Positions 37,291-49,870 are shown, numbered from the stretch's first letter. The stretch: DNA of 64,000 bases from Sulfitobacter sp. (GCA_024636445.1 JAGXHE010000127.1:1-64000), one strand, 5' to 3'. Numbers and translations: made by a program. The notes: generated by a model from the sequence alone, not told the origin.

Positions 37291-37734
37291 ATGTTGGACA
37301 ACCTGCCACGCGGAACGATCTGCATCGAAGACATCGAAATGGGCATGACCCGTCACCTGCGCAAAGTGGTGACGGACGAGGACATCGAGATGTTCGCCCA
37401 GGTCAGCACCGACCGCAATCCGGTGCATCTGGACGATGATTATGCCCGCGACACCATCTTTGAGGGGCGCATCGCGCACGGGATGCTGACCGCCGGTCTG
37501 ATCTCTGCCGTCATCGGTGAACAGCTGCCCGGTCATGGCACCGTCTACATGGGACAAAGCCTTAAGTTTCTGGCCCCCGTGCGCCCCGGCGACATGGTCT
37601 ATGCCGAGGTCAAGGTGATCGACATCGACATCGCCAAACGGCGCGTTCGTCTGGATTGCCATTGCAGCGTCGAGGGCAAGAAGGTGCTGGTCGGCGAAGC
37701 CTCGGTGCTGGCGCCATCGCGCAAATTCGACTGA
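37291..37734 (+). CDS. MaoC family dehydratase
   Basis: A 147-residue hot-dog protein with the hydratase 2 motif: STDRNPVHLDDDYA containing catalytic D41 and H46, then FEGRIAHGML. It is predicted to hydrate (R)-specific enoyl-CoA, as PhaJ-type enzymes do for polyhydroxyalkanoate or fatty acid metabolism. It precedes ribF by 83 nt, and there is no other PHA gene nearby. Confidence 0.88.
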   Translation: MLDNLPRGTICIEDIEMGMTRHLRKVVTDEDIEMFAQVSTDRNPVHLDDDYARDTIFEGRIAHGMLTAGLISAVIGEQLPGHGTVYMGQSLKFLAPVRPGDMVYAEVKVIDIDIAKRRVRLDCHCSVEGKKVLVGEASVLAPSRKFD

Positions 37735-37817
37735 GGGCCTACGACCCCGCGGCATTTGCAGCCCGAAAGGACCGGACGCGTCTTGCCTCTGGCAAAGTGC
37801 GCGGCTAGGCATTGGCC

Positions 37818-38750
37818 ATGCGGATCATACGAGATTACCAATATATCGAGGCAGCGGATCGCGGAGCCTCTGTCGCCATCGGAAACTTCGATGGCGTCCA
37901 CCTTGGCCACCGTTCGGTAATTGATCTGGCGCGCGCCGCCGCCCCCGATGCCCCCTTGGGCGTGCTGACCTTCGAGCCGCACCCGCGCGAATTCTTCGCC
38001 CCCGACGCCCCGCCCTTCCGCCTGATGAGCCCCGAGGCGCGTGCTTCGCAACTGGCCAAGCTGGGTGTCGCGCGGCTGTACCAGCTGAACTTCAACGCGC
38101 AACTGGCCAGCCTGACGCCCGAGGCCTTTGCCCGCACGGTGATCGCCGACGGGCTGGGCTTGCACCATGTGGTCGTGGGTGCCGATTTCTGCTTTGGCAA
38201 AAGTCGCGCTGGCACGGCGCAAGACATGCAGGCCTTTGGCGCCGAAATGGGCTTTGGCGTGACCGTCGCACCGCTGCTGGAAGCCAGCGATGCCACCGTA
38301 TCCTCGACCGCGATCCGCAAGGCACTGACCGAAGCCCGCCCCCGCGACGCAGCCACGATGCTGGGCCACTGGCACCGGATCGAAGGCCCGGTCATCGGCG
38401 GCGAACAGCGTGGCCGCGAGCTGGGCTATCCCACCGCAAACATGTCCATCGACGGCCTGCACCCGCCCGCGTTCGGTGTCTATGCGGTGCTGGTCGACGT
38501 GCTGGAAGGGCCGCACAAAGGCCGCTACCAAGGTGCCGCATCGCTGGGCGTGCGTCCGATGTTCGGTGAAAACCGCGCGAACCTCGAAACCTTCATCTTC
38601 GACTTTTCCGGTGATCTCTACGGCACCAACGTCTCGGTGGCGCTGGTCGACCATCTGCGCGGCGAGGAAAAATTCGACAGCCTTGATGCGCTGATCACCC
38701 AGATGGACGCCGACTGCACCCGCGCCCGCACCATATTGGACGCGCTATGA
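37818..38750 (+). CDS. ribF: Bifunctional riboflavin kinase/FAD synthetase
   Basis: A 310-residue enzyme making FMN and FAD. The FAD synthetase half has IGNFDGVHLGH at 21-31 and VSSTAIRKAL; the riboflavin kinase half has GRELGYPTANM and GVYAVLVDVLEG. ATG 37818 is used rather than the TTG at 37812. It overlaps the ycgN-like gene (ATGA at 38747). Confidence 0.95.
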   Translation: MRIIRDYQYIEAADRGASVAIGNFDGVHLGHRSVIDLARAAAPDAPLGVLTFEPHPREFFAPDAPPFRLMSPEARASQLAKLGVARLYQLNFNAQLASLTPEAFARTVIADGLGLHHVVVGADFCFGKSRAGTAQDMQAFGAEMGFGVTVAPLLEASDATVSSTAIRKALTEARPRDAATMLGHWHRIEGPVIGGEQRGRELGYPTANMSIDGLHPPAFGVYAVLVDVLEGPHKGRYQGAASLGVRPMFGENRANLETFIFDFSGDLYGTNVSVALVDHLRGEEKFDSLDALITQMDADCTRARTILDAL

Positions 38751-39205
38751 GCGGCGCAAAGCTGGGCACGCGGTTCTGGGAACGCAAGAAGCTCGACCAG
38801 ATGACCGCCCCCGAATGGGAAGCGCTGTGCGACGGCTGCGGCAAATGCTGCCTGAACAAACTGGAAGACGAAGACACCGGCGACGTCGCCCTGACCCGCG
38901 TTGCCTGCCGCCTGCTGGACGACGCCACCTGCCGCTGCGCGCATTACGAAAACCGCCACCAGTTCGTGCCGGACTGCATCGTGCTGAAGCCGTCGAACCT
39001 GGACACCCACGCCTACTGGATGCCGCAGACCTGCGCCTACCGTCTGCTGTGGGAGGGCAAGCCCCTGCCCGATTGGCACCCGTTGCTGACAGGCACCGCA
39101 CAATCTGTACATGATGCGGGCGTCAGCGTACAAAATATGACGCTCAGCGAATTCGACGTTCCCGACGAAGATTGGGAAGACTACATCATAGAGGAACCCA
39201 CATAG
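38747..39205 (+). CDS. YcgN family (UPF0260) cysteine-cluster protein
   Basis: A 152-residue protein with a Cys-rich N-terminal half: C28, C31, C34, C35 in CDGCGKCC, then C54, C62, C64 and C77, forming a probable zinc or iron-sulfur site as in the CxxCxxCC family. Function is unknown. It is coupled to ribF by ATGA and ends directly before the threonine aldolase start. Confidence 0.9.
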   Translation: MSGAKLGTRFWERKKLDQMTAPEWEALCDGCGKCCLNKLEDEDTGDVALTRVACRLLDDATCRCAHYENRHQFVPDCIVLKPSNLDTHAYWMPQTCAYRLLWEGKPLPDWHPLLTGTAQSVHDAGVSVQNMTLSEFDVPDEDWEDYIIEEPT

Positions 39206-40243
39206 ATGTTTTTCGCCTCTGACAATGCCGGACCCGTTCACCCCCAGATCATGAACCGCCTCGTTCACGACAACGCGGGCCACGCCATGCCCTATGGCAA
39301 CGATCCGGTGATGGACGAGGTCAGACAGTCGATCCGCCGCACCTTCGAGGCACCCGAGGCTGAAGTCTACCTTGTGGCCACCGGCACCGCTGCCAATTCA
39401 CTGGCGCTGGCGTGCTATGCCCAGCCCTTCGACACCATCTTTTGCAGCAACGTCGCCCACATCCACCAGGACGAATGCAACGCCCCCGAGTTCTACGCAG
39501 GCGGCGCCAAGCTGACGCTGGTGCCCGGCGGCGACAAGATGACGCCCAAAGCGCTGCACGCCACCATCGCGGGCGAGGAAAAGCGCGGCGTGCATGGGCC
39601 GCAGCGCGGGCCTGTCAGCATCACCCAGGTCACCGAGCGCGGCGAGGTCTACACGCTGGACGAATTGCGCGCCCTTGTTGCGGTCGCCAAGGAGTTCGAC
39701 CTGCCGGTGCATCTGGACGGCGCGCGTTTTGCCAACGCAATCGCGGCGCTGGACTGTACGGCCGCCGAGATGACGTGGAAATCAGGCGTAGATATCGTCA
39801 GCTTCGGCGGCACCAAGAACGGCTGCATGGGCGTCGAAGCGGTCGTGATGTTCGACCCCGACAAGGCGTGGGAGTTCGAATTGCGGCGCAAACGCGGGGC
39901 GCATCTGTTCTCGAAACACCGCTATCTGTCGTCGCAGATGGCCGCCTATCTCGATGGCGAATTGTGGATGGAAACCGCAGCCGCCGCCAATGCCAATGCA
40001 CAGCGTCTGGCCGCCGGTCTGCGCGACAAGGGTGCCGAGTTTCTGCACCAGCCCGACGCCAACATGATCTTTGCCGCCTTCCCCCGCGCCGCCCACCAAC
40101 GGCTGCACGATGCGGGCGCGAAATACTACATCTGGGAGGGGGCGCTGGAAGGCGACGATCCCGAAGAGATGTTGGCCGCGCGTCTGGTCTGCGACTGGTC
40201 GATCTCTGACGCGCAGATCGACCAGTTTCTGAGCTACCTCTGA
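39206..40243 (+). CDS. ltaE: Low-specificity L-threonine aldolase
   Basis: A 345-residue PLP fold type I enzyme cleaving L-threonine or L-allo-threonine into glycine and acetaldehyde. N-terminal FFASDNAGPVHPQIM, HLDGARFANA with D171, and the PLP lysine K204 in SFGGTKNGCMG are clear. The start follows the previous stop without a gap. Confidence 0.9.
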   Translation: MFFASDNAGPVHPQIMNRLVHDNAGHAMPYGNDPVMDEVRQSIRRTFEAPEAEVYLVATGTAANSLALACYAQPFDTIFCSNVAHIHQDECNAPEFYAGGAKLTLVPGGDKMTPKALHATIAGEEKRGVHGPQRGPVSITQVTERGEVYTLDELRALVAVAKEFDLPVHLDGARFANAIAALDCTAAEMTWKSGVDIVSFGGTKNGCMGVEAVVMFDPDKAWEFELRRKRGAHLFSKHRYLSSQMAAYLDGELWMETAAAANANAQRLAAGLRDKGAEFLHQPDANMIFAAFPRAAHQRLHDAGAKYYIWEGALEGDDPEEMLAARLVCDWSISDAQIDQFLSYL

Positions 40244-40258
40244 CGCTTCAAAGACGCT

Positions 40259-41041
40259 TCAGACCGCGTCCAGAAAACGCCTGACCTCGGCGGCGACACG
40301 CTCGGGGTCGGTGATCGGGGCCATATGCCCCGCCCCTTCCAGCACCACGCGCTGCGCCTGCGGGACACGCCGCGCGATGGCCGTATTGGCGGCAGGGATG
40401 GTCCCGTCTGACCCGTCTCCCTCCATCAGCAGCACCGGGCATTTGATCACATCCAGCACACCGGGTTCCAAAAGCCCGATGCTGTCGCGCTGCACCGCAG
40501 GGGAAGATCCCGCGACAAAATGAATGCGGTCCGCCATGTATTGCCGCGTCTGCTCGGGTATCTCGTCCCAGGGGGTGCCATTGCCCCAGCCCCGGTTGAA
40601 CGCCCGCGCGGCTTCCATCTTCTCACCTGCCTTCATCGCCGCGTCGAAATCCAGATTGCGCAGGCGGTATTCCTCGACCTTGCCCGGATCATCCGTCGCG
40701 ACAAAGGCAAAGGCCACCGGTTCGATCAACGTCAGGCTGCGCACCCGCTCGGGTGCCTCTGCCGCCAGCCGCAAGGCCACTGTCGCGCCAAAGCTGTGGC
40801 CGATCACGTCCATCGGTTCCGACAACATGTCGTGGCCCCAGGCGGTCACCAGATCATGCAGATCGCCCTCGCCGTTCCAATCGGGGGATTTGCCGTGGCT
40901 GGGCATGTCGTAGGCGTTGATCGTCAGTCCCTCACCCATCGCATCCGCCATGCCGCGCCACGCCCCGGAATGTGCCAGCGTGCAATGTATCGCCAGCACC
41001 TGCCGGGGGCCGCTGCCATAACGTCTTGAATGATAGGTCAT
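40259..41041 (-). CDS. Alpha/beta hydrolase
   Basis: A 260-residue cytoplasmic alpha/beta-hydrolase with nucleophile elbow VIGHSFGATVA (S83), an acidic residue in LLMEGDGSDG and catalytic His in LEGAGHMAPITDP. Substrate unknown. Transcribed directly after the HCCA isomerase-like gene (2-nt gap), so likely acting in the same pathway, perhaps aromatic ring cleavage. Confidence 0.88.
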   Translation of the reverse strand: MTYHSRRYGSGPRQVLAIHCTLAHSGAWRGMADAMGEGLTINAYDMPSHGKSPDWNGEGDLHDLVTAWGHDMLSEPMDVIGHSFGATVALRLAAEAPERVRSLTLIEPVAFAFVATDDPGKVEEYRLRNLDFDAAMKAGEKMEAARAFNRGWGNGTPWDEIPEQTRQYMADRIHFVAGSSPAVQRDSIGLLEPGVLDVIKCPVLLMEGDGSDGTIPAANTAIARRVPQAQRVVLEGAGHMAPITDPERVAAEVRRFLDAV

Positions 41042-41043
41042 GC

Positions 41044-41643
41044 TCAGAGTTTGCCCGCCAGATGCAGATCCAGATCGTCCAGACGGTCCTGCCCCCAGAA
41101 GCGGTTGTCACCCTCGGCGATGTAGAACGGCGCGCCGAAAACGCCACGGTTCGCGGCCTCTTCCAGATTGGCCGCATAGGTCTCGGCCCCCTGCAACAGC
41201 CCGCTGTCGGCCAGTGACGGCGAAAAGCCGGCCTCTTCCAGACAGGCACGCACGACCGTGTCCTCGGCAATGTCCTTGTCCTCGGCCCAGACCGCGCGCA
41301 GGACCGCATGCACCAGCTTGCCCAGATCGCCACCGCCCGCATGGATCGCGGCGATGATCGCATAGGACGCAGGCGCACCATTCGTGGGCCAATGCGCAGG
41401 CTTCAGGTTAAACGCCATGTCCAGCTTTTTGGCCTGCCGCACCAGCTCCTGTGCGCGGTATTCCTGACGGCTGGGATGACGGTCCTTGGGCGGCGTGCCC
41501 CCGGTGCGACCGAACAGGGCGACCACATCCGTGGGCTTGTAGTTGATCGTGGCGCCGTGCCTGGCCGCGATCTCTTCCAGCCGTGTGCCTGCCAGATAGG
41601 TGTATGGCGACAGCACGGAAAAAAAATAGTCGATCTGGTGCAT
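41044..41643 (-). CDS. 2-hydroxychromene-2-carboxylate isomerase family (DsbA/kappa-GST fold)
   Basis: A 199-residue thioredoxin-fold protein. YFFSVLSPYTYLAGTRLEEI at the N-terminus contains S12, the counterpart of the active Ser of HCCA isomerase and kappa-class glutathione transferases, and GVFGAPFYIAEGDNRFWGQDRLD is the glutathione-site signature. It isomerises 2-hydroxychromene-2-carboxylate in naphthalene catabolism in relatives; no such pathway genes are seen here. GGAG precedes the ATG. Confidence 0.88.
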   Translation of the reverse strand: MHQIDYFFSVLSPYTYLAGTRLEEIAARHGATINYKPTDVVALFGRTGGTPPKDRHPSRQEYRAQELVRQAKKLDMAFNLKPAHWPTNGAPASYAIIAAIHAGGGDLGKLVHAVLRAVWAEDKDIAEDTVVRACLEEAGFSPSLADSGLLQGAETYAANLEEAANRGVFGAPFYIAEGDNRFWGQDRLDDLDLHLAGKL

Positions 41644-41748
41644 GTTATTCTCCGATAGGGGGGTGTCCCGCTTTGCCGAACGTTAAGGCCATGCTAAGCG
41701 GTGTCAACGTCACGATTCTGTCACAAGCGCCTTGGGGGGCCACAAGAC

Positions 41749-42768
41749 ATGCCACACGTTCAGGAACCCAAGCTGATCGCCGGAAACGCCAACCAGCCGC
41801 TTGCACAGGCCATCGCGCGCAGGATGTCGATGCACCGCGGCAAGAAAATGGGGCTGGTCGAGGCCCGCGTCGAACGCTTCAACGATGGCGAGATTTTCGT
41901 CGAAGTCTACGAAAACGTGCGCGGCGAGGATATGTATATCATCCAGCCCACGTCGAACCCCGCCAATGACAACCTGATGGAATTGCTGATCATGTGCGAC
42001 GCGCTGCGCCGGTCGTCAGCTGCGCGCATCACCGCCGTGATCCCCTATTTCGGCTATGCCCGTCAGGACCGCCGGACCAAGGCGCGCACCCCGATCAGCG
42101 CCAAGCTGGTGGCCAACATGCTGGTCAGCGCCGGTGTCGAGCGCGTTCTGACCATGGACCTGCACGCAGCGCAAATTCAGGGGTTCTTCGACATCCCTGT
42201 CGACAACCTCTACGCCTCGCCCATCTTTGCCCTAGACATCGCCAACCAGTTTCGCGGCCGCACGGACGATCTGATGATCGTCTCGCCCGACGTGGGCGGC
42301 GTGGCCCGTGCCCGCGAGTTGGCCAAGCGTCTCAACGCGCCCCTGTCGATCGTCGACAAGCGCCGCGAGAAAGCCGGCGAGATCGCGGAAATGACCGTGA
42401 TCGGCAGCGTCGAAGGCAAGGTGGCCCTGATCGTCGATGACATGTGCGACACTGCCGGAACCCTATGCAAAGCCGCCGAAGTGCTGCTGGAAAACGGCGC
42501 CAAGGAAGTCCACAGCTATATCACCCACGGCGTGATGAGCGGCCCTGCGGTCGAGCGTGTGACAAATTCGGTGATGAAATCGCTGGTGATCACCGACACG
42601 ATCGCGCCCACCAAAGCGATTCTCGATGCGCCGAACATCCGCGTGGTGCCCACAGCGCCGATCTTTGCGCAGGCGATCCTGAACATCTGGAACGGCACCT
42701 CGGTCAGCTCGCTTTTCGAGCAGGACACATTGGGCCCGATCTACGACGGCATGTACGCCGCCGAATAA
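41749..42768 (+). CDS. prs: Ribose-phosphate pyrophosphokinase
   Basis: A 339-residue PRPP synthetase. [20 protein letters not shown] (metal and ribose-5-phosphate site), [14 protein letters not shown] and the PRPP loop [11 protein letters not shown] are intact. It provides PRPP for nucleotides, histidine and tryptophan. ATG 41749 fits; upstream frame contains no family sequence. A family 1 repeat follows the stop. Confidence 0.95.
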   Translation: MPHVQEPKLIAGNANQPLAQAIARRMSMHRGKKMGLVEARVERFNDGEIFVEVYENVRGEDMYIIQPTSNPANDNLMELLIMCDALRRSSAARITAVIPYFGYARQDRRTKARTPISAKLVANMLVSAGVERVLTMDLHAAQIQGFFDIPVDNLYASPIFALDIANQFRGRTDDLMIVSPDVGGVARARELAKRLNAPLSIVDKRREKAGEIAEMTVIGSVEGKVALIVDDMCDTAGTLCKAAEVLLENGAKEVHSYITHGVMSGPAVERVTNSVMKSLVITDTIAPTKAILDAPNIRVVPTAPIFAQAILNIWNGTSVSSLFEQDTLGPIYDGMYAAE

Positions 42769-42780
42769 TCTCTCCAAACC

Positions 42781-42844
42781 CTTCATCTTGCCAGATAAAC
42801 TCCGGGGACGCGCCAAAGGCGCGGGGGCAGAGCCCCTGGCCCGG
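42781..42844 (+). repeat. Dispersed intergenic repeat, family 1, copy 2
   Basis: CTTCATCTTGCCAGATAAAC then TCCGGGG, a CGCGCCAAAGGCGCG palindrome and GGGGCAGAGCCCC. It begins 12 nt after the prs stop and lies at the 3' end of the convergent lectin gene. Confidence 0.7.
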
Positions 42845-42846
42845 CT

Positions 42847-43197
42847 TCAGTACAGCTCCCAGTCCTCGGGGTCCGAGACCTCGCCTATTGCAGTCCAGCT
42901 GACCCGCACCCGTGCGACGCGGGTGTCACCCCACGTGCGAAACACCAGATCAAAGCCGTCCTGGGTGATGGCATCGGTCGAGATGTCGGCGCGGATAACC
43001 GTGGTTGCGTCCATATCCCACAGGCTGATCGCGGCCTGAACCGCTGGCGGATTGCGAAAGGTTTCCTCGAAAGTGATACGCCGCCGCCGTTCGCGCTGGC
43101 CACGGCCTGTCCACATCTCGCCACCGCCCTCGAAGTCCGAGAACAACACAGGGTCGCCCTGTTCGATGCCGATCATGTAATTTCGCAGTTTCTTCAT
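42847..43197 (-). CDS. H-type lectin domain protein
   Basis: A 116-residue protein fitting the H-type lectin family (Helix pomatia agglutinin-like): FEETFRNPPAVQAAISLWDMD, then FDLVFRTWGDTRVARVRVSWTAIG. It has no signal peptide. It lies next to the atp operon on the same strand, 138 nt after atpC with a terminator between. Function in bacteria is unknown; sugar binding is inferred from fold only. Confidence 0.75.
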   Translation of the reverse strand: MKKLRNYMIGIEQGDPVLFSDFEGGGEMWTGRGQRERRRRITFEETFRNPPAVQAAISLWDMDATTVIRADISTDAITQDGFDLVFRTWGDTRVARVRVSWTAIGEVSDPEDWELY

Positions 43198-43286
43198 TGC
43201 TTGCCTCGTCTGCCTGGATCATGTCCGGATTGTGGCCGAAGCATGCGAGACGTGCAGAATGCACAACAATGCGGCAGAAATGCAAG

Positions 43287-43314
43287 AAGGCCCCGCAAGA
43301 AATTGCAGGGCCTT
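43287..43314 (-). terminator. Terminator of the atp operon
   Basis: AAGGCCCcGCAA and TTGCaGGGCCTT form a 12-position stem with one mismatch and a GAAA loop (or its complement), 21 nt after the atpC stop. Confidence 0.85.
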
Positions 43315-43334
43315 TTCAACAATTTAACGTCAAT

Positions 43335-43769
43335 TTACAGGTTGGGCTGTTTCGTGCTCAGCCCGATTTCACTGCCCATGGCGACCATGTCACCCAGAAG
43401 TTTGGCGGCGTCGTCCACGGGGCCCGGCTCGTTTTGCCAGTTTTCCTTGGCCGTCTTGTACATATTCTCGGCTTCTTTGTACATCTCGTCGAGACGTTCC
43501 TGCGTCATGTCGCTGCGCGTCAATGCGCGTTCGGCCAGAACAGTCACGCCGTCGCCGTTGATCTCGGCAAAGCCGCCGGTGACAACGTATTCGGCTGTCT
43601 TGCCGTCTGCTTCCACCCTCAGAACGCCGGGACGCAGTGTGGTGATGGCGGGCGCGTGGCCTGCCATGATGGTCATGTCCCCATCGGTGCCAGGGATCGA
43701 AACCGAGGTCGCGGGGTGCGAGGCAAGGCTGCGCTCGGGCGAGACCAGATCGAATTGCATATCTGCCAT
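43335..43769 (-). CDS. atpC: F1 ATP synthase epsilon subunit
   Basis: A 144-residue subunit of the central stalk: [20 protein letters not shown], the [21 protein letters not shown] strand region and [21 protein letters not shown] are typical. Last gene of atpHAGDC. Confidence 0.95.
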   Translation of the reverse strand: MADMQFDLVSPERSLASHPATSVSIPGTDGDMTIMAGHAPAITTLRPGVLRVEADGKTAEYVVTGGFAEINGDGVTVLAERALTRSDMTQERLDEMYKEAENMYKTAKENWQNEPGPVDDAAKLLGDMVAMGSEIGLSTKQPNL

Positions 43770-43835
43770 TGTGTTCCCCTTGGATCAGGCACGTCACCCG
43801 GACAGCAATTGCCGTCCGGGCTTCGTGATTGGGAT

Positions 43836-46164
<2,329 letters not shown>

Positions 46165-46178
46165 TGCCTTATCTCCCC

Positions 46179-47717
46179 TTAAGCGAAGTCAGTTGCGAAG
46201 GTGTCCAGAGCTGCACGCAGCTTGTCTGCGGCATCGCCCTTGATCTTGGGATCTTCGTTGGTGATCCAATCCAGAACATCCTGCTGTTTGGAACGCATGT
46301 GCGTCAGCATGCCCGCTTCCCAGCGGCCCACGTCCTTGATTGCGACCTTGTCCAGGTAGCCGTTGGTGCCTGCAAAGATGACGCAGACGATTTCGGCGTT
46401 GGTCAGGGGCGAATACTGCGGCTGTTTCATCAGCTCGGTCAGACGCGCGCCGCGGTTCAGCAAGCGCTGGGTCGAGGCGTCGAGGTCAGAGCCGAACTGG
46501 GCAAAGGCCGCCATTTCGCGGTACTGGGCCAGCGACAGTTTCACCGGACCCGCAACGCTCGACATGGCACTGGTCTGCGCCGAAGAGCCAACCCGCGACA
46601 CCGACAGACCGGTGTTCACGGCAGGGCGGATGCCTTGGTAGAACAGTTCGGTTTCCAGGAAGATCTGGCCATCGGTGATCGAGATCACGTTGGTCGGAAT
46701 AAACGCGGACACGTCGCCACCTTGGGTTTCGATGATCGGCAGAGCCGTCAGCGAGCCCGAGCCGTTGTCTTCGTTCAGCTTGGCCGAACGCTCCAGCAGG
46801 CGCGAGTGCAGGTAGAAAACGTCGCCGGGATAGGCTTCGCGGCCGGGTGGGCGGCGCAGCAGCAGCGACATCTGGCGGTACGAAACCGCCTGTTTGGACA
46901 GGTCATCGTAGATGATCAGCGCGTGACGGCCGTTGTCGCGGTAGAATTCCGCCATGGCTGTCGCGGTGTAGGGGGCCAGATACTGCATCGGCGCGGGGTC
47001 CGAGGCGGTGGCGGCAACCACTGTGGTGTATTCGATGGCGCCGCTCTCTTCGAGCTTTTTCACCAGCTGGGCAACGGTCGAACGCTTCTGACCGATGGCA
47101 ACATAGACGCAATAGAGCTTCTTGCTTTCATCGTCGCCGGCGGCGTCGTTGTAGGATTTCTGGTTCAGGATCGCGTCCAGGGCCACGGCAGTCTTGCCGG
47201 TCTGACGGTCACCGATGATCAGCTCGCGCTGGCCACGGCCAATCGGGATCATCGCGTCGACCGATTTCAGGCCGGTTGCCATTGGCTCATGGACCGATTT
47301 GCGCGGGATGATGCCCGGCGCCTTGACGTCGGCCACGCGACGCTCTGTGGCGTTCAGCGGGCCCTTGCCGTCGATCGGGTTGCCCAGACCGTCCAGAACG
47401 CGGCCCAGCAGTTCGTCGCCCACGGGCACGTCCACGATCGAGTTGGTGCGTTTGACAACGTCACCTTCCTTGATGTCGCGGTCGGAGCCGAAGATCACGA
47501 CGCCGACGTTGTCGCTTTCGAGGTTCAGGGCCATACCCTGAATGCCACCGGGGAATTCGACCATCTCGCCGGCCTGAACATTGTCCAGACCGTAAACGCG
47601 GGCGATACCGTCACCGACGCTCAGAACGCGGCCGACTTCGGCGACTTCTGCTTCTTGACCAAAGTTCTTGATCTGGTCTTTCAGGATCGCAGAAATTTCT
47701 GCTGCTTGGATACCCAT
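46179..47717 (-). CDS. atpA: F1 ATP synthase alpha subunit
   Basis: A 512-residue nucleotide-binding non-catalytic subunit with the P-loop [11 protein letters not shown], the N-terminal helix [19 protein letters not shown] and the arginine-finger region [17 protein letters not shown]. Adjacent to atpH with no gap. Confidence 0.98.
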   Translation of the reverse strand: MGIQAAEISAILKDQIKNFGQEAEVAEVGRVLSVGDGIARVYGLDNVQAGEMVEFPGGIQGMALNLESDNVGVVIFGSDRDIKEGDVVKRTNSIVDVPVGDELLGRVLDGLGNPIDGKGPLNATERRVADVKAPGIIPRKSVHEPMATGLKSVDAMIPIGRGQRELIIGDRQTGKTAVALDAILNQKSYNDAAGDDESKKLYCVYVAIGQKRSTVAQLVKKLEESGAIEYTTVVAATASDPAPMQYLAPYTATAMAEFYRDNGRHALIIYDDLSKQAVSYRQMSLLLRRPPGREAYPGDVFYLHSRLLERSAKLNEDNGSGSLTALPIIETQGGDVSAFIPTNVISITDGQIFLETELFYQGIRPAVNTGLSVSRVGSSAQTSAMSSVAGPVKLSLAQYREMAAFAQFGSDLDASTQRLLNRGARLTELMKQPQYSPLTNAEIVCVIFAGTNGYLDKVAIKDVGRWEAGMLTHMRSKQQDVLDWITNEDPKIKGDAADKLRAALDTFATDFA

Positions 47718-48278
47718 TTATCCGACCTCTTTCATTACGTTCTGGAGGGAATTGAGCTTGGAGCGGATCGACGTGTCGATCATCTTCGAGCCCACTTTGA
47801 CGACAAGACCGCCGATGAGGCTTTCATCCACGGTCGCATTAATAGTCACGGTGTTGCCCATCGACGCGGTCAGCGTCTTGGCCAATTTGTCAGACTGCGC
47901 CTTGGTCAGCGCCTTGGCAGAGGTGACATCGGCGGTCACTTCGCCTTTGTCTGCGGCGATCACGTCGCGCAGGGTCTGCACCAGTTGTGGCAATACGAAC
48001 AGACGGCGCTTTTGCGCCATCAGGGCCAGCGTGTTGGACATCACGTCCGACAGCTTCATCTTTTTGGCCAAGGCCGACACCGCAGCGCCTTGCTGGTCGC
48101 GGGTGTAGATCGGCGAATGGATCAGCGCATTGAAATCGTCCGACTGTGCCATCACGTCTTGCAGGGCGGTGATGTCGGTCTCAATGGCTTGCACGGAATT
48201 GGTCTCTTTGGCCAAGTCGTAAACGGCAGTCGCATAGCGTTTGGCGATGCCTGTGGAGATCGAAGCTGGTTCGGACAC
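47718..48278 (-). CDS. atpH: F1 ATP synthase delta subunit
   Basis: A 186-residue peripheral-stalk subunit (OSCP-like): IAKRYATAVYDLAKE at the N-terminus and LIGGLVVKVGSKMIDTSIRSKLNSLQ at the C-terminus. Two GTG starts, 48284 and 48278; the latter has GAAGG 6 nt upstream and matches the usual N-terminus SEPASISTGIA. First gene of the F1 operon; F0 genes are elsewhere, as is usual in alphaproteobacteria. Confidence 0.95.
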   Translation of the reverse strand: MSEPASISTGIAKRYATAVYDLAKETNSVQAIETDITALQDVMAQSDDFNALIHSPIYTRDQQGAAVSALAKKMKLSDVMSNTLALMAQKRRLFVLPQLVQTLRDVIAADKGEVTADVTSAKALTKAQSDKLAKTLTASMGNTVTINATVDESLIGGLVVKVGSKMIDTSIRSKLNSLQNVMKEVG

Positions 48279-48284
48279 GTCCAC

Positions 48285-48587
48285 CCTTCCAATGTCTGGC
48301 CTCGGTCTCCGACGCGCTTGCGCCGATAGAACGAGGGAGTTGGCGCGGGCTGATGGGCATCAATCCGCTGAAATCACGGGGGATGTATCAGACCCCCGCG
48401 CACCCCGCAACGGTGGACAGCACCGAAGGCAAAAGGCTGTTATTATTTAATTTCAGCATCTTACCCCAAGTGCGACGCTTTGCGCCGCTGAAAATGTTAA
48501 AAAACTGTGCCCCGTTGAGGCCCCTTATGGGCGATTCCGAGGCATTCACCAAAATATTATCACCCCGATCTACGCGCCCGCTTCGTG
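48285..48587. other. Intergenic region, upstream of the atp operon
   Basis: About 300 nt without a credible gene. It should carry the atp promoter on the minus strand. An AT-rich segment at 48440-48460 contains AATAAT (-10-like) with a poor TTGGGG-type -35 about 16 nt before it; I regard this as only a candidate. Confidence 0.35.
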
Positions 48588-48656
48588 CTTCATCTTGCCC
48601 GAAAAACTCCGGGGGGCGGCCGCAGGCCGGGGGGCTGGCCCCCCTTGCGCCTTTGG
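48588..48656 (+). repeat. Dispersed intergenic repeat, family 1, copy 3
   Basis: CTTCATCTTGCCCGAAAAAC then TCCGGGGGG, a GGCCGCAGGCC palindrome and GGGGGGCTGGCCCCCC, identical in its last palindrome to the copy at 18560. It lies at the 3' end of the class II aldolase gene. Confidence 0.7.
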
Positions 48657-48672
48657 CCATCTGTCGCACAGA

Positions 48673-49506
48673 CTAGTGGTCAAAACCCGGATTTGTCCGC
48701 TTGAGCTTGCGCATCAGGCCCGGCCAGATCAGGTTGTCGCCATAGCCCGGCGTAAACGCGCGGGCGGACTGCGCCTGCACGGTGTCGGCCATCGCCTGAT
48801 CTTCCTCGTGCAGATTGTCAGTGCCCGCCGCCTGCGCAAAGATCTGCGTCTTGCAGGCATTCTCGAGGAAATACATCCGCAGGAAGGCGATCGCGCAGTT
48901 CGGCCCCACGGTCAGCGTGCCGTGGTTGCGCAGCATCAGCAGCGATTTGTCACCGAGGTCATTTACGATCCGTGCGCGCTCGTCCAGTTCCAGCGCGATG
49001 CCTTCGTAGTCGTGATAGGCCAGATCGTTGTTCACGATCATCGAAAACTGGGTATAGCGGCGCAGCCCCCCGTTCTGCACCGACACCGCGACGCCGTAAG
49101 GCGTGTGCACGTGGATCACACAGCCCGCATCGTGTCGTGCCGCGTGAATGGCCGAGTGGATTGTGAAGCCCGCCGGATTGATGTTGTAGGGCGTGTCCTG
49201 ACAGATGTTGCCCTCAAGGTTGATCTTGACCAGCGACGACGCGGTCATCTCGTCGAACATTACGCCGTAGGGATTGATCAGGAAACGCTCGGCCCCGTCT
49301 TCGTCGGGCAGGCGCGCCGAGATGTGGGTGAACACCAGATCGGTCCAGCCGTGCATTGCGCAGAGCCGGTAGGTGGCGGCCAGCTGGCAGCGCAGGGCCC
49401 ATTCCTCTTCCGAGACCTTGCCCTTGAGCGAGGGCATCTCCATCGGATCGGGCATCTCCTTGATGTCCATGGCGGTTGGCATAGCGGTGGTGGCGGCGTC
49501 TTTCAT
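48673..49506 (-). CDS. Class II aldolase/adducin family protein
   Basis: A 277-residue protein of the fuculose-aldolase/adducin family. Zinc ligands appear in VIHVHTPYGVAVS and LRNHGTLTVG; the N-terminal part has GWTDLVFTHISARLPD with the phosphate-binding type loop. Family members cleave sugar-1-phosphates or decarboxylate; the substrate is unknown. ATG 49506 has a strong GGAGGAGAG site. Confidence 0.88.
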   Translation of the reverse strand: MKDAATTAMPTAMDIKEMPDPMEMPSLKGKVSEEEWALRCQLAATYRLCAMHGWTDLVFTHISARLPDEDGAERFLINPYGVMFDEMTASSLVKINLEGNICQDTPYNINPAGFTIHSAIHAARHDAGCVIHVHTPYGVAVSVQNGGLRRYTQFSMIVNNDLAYHDYEGIALELDERARIVNDLGDKSLLMLRNHGTLTVGPNCAIAFLRMYFLENACKTQIFAQAAGTDNLHEEDQAMADTVQAQSARAFTPGYGDNLIWPGLMRKLKRTNPGFDH

Positions 49507-49870
49507 CGGTCTCTCCTCCCAGACGAGCATCGGATTTCATGCAGCCTAGACCATTGCGTGCGTCTTTGGGAATGACGCCGCGTCCGGCACCGGCGGTTTT
49601 CGGCAGGGTGGGCAGCAGCATCGGCGGAACAGCGGAACACAGGGCAGCGCCTGACCGCGGGCCGTCATTGGGCCGTCAGCGTATACCAGTTTATTCCACG
49701 GCCTTGGCGAAAGTAAGATATGGCGCACTGCGCTGCAGAAGCGCCCGCGGGGTGAGTGCACCTAGCCCTTCGCGCGACTGGCTTTGCGACACTCATGCGA
49801 CCCGACCCTCATACGACCCACTGAGCCACAGTTAAGACGCCCAGAGGCCCTTTTGGTAGATCTCGAACCC
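49507..49870. other. Intergenic region upstream of the class II aldolase gene
   Basis: About 360 nt. The only open frames are short and Arg/Cys/Pro-rich (for example minus strand 49546-49761) and look like chance. I see no promoter, repeat or RNA gene with confidence. Confidence 0.35.

Noticed and set aside
49546-49761. 71-codon frame on the minus strand between the aldolase and methyltransferase genes
   Set aside because: Cys/Pro/Arg-rich composition, no ribosome site, no family resemblance.
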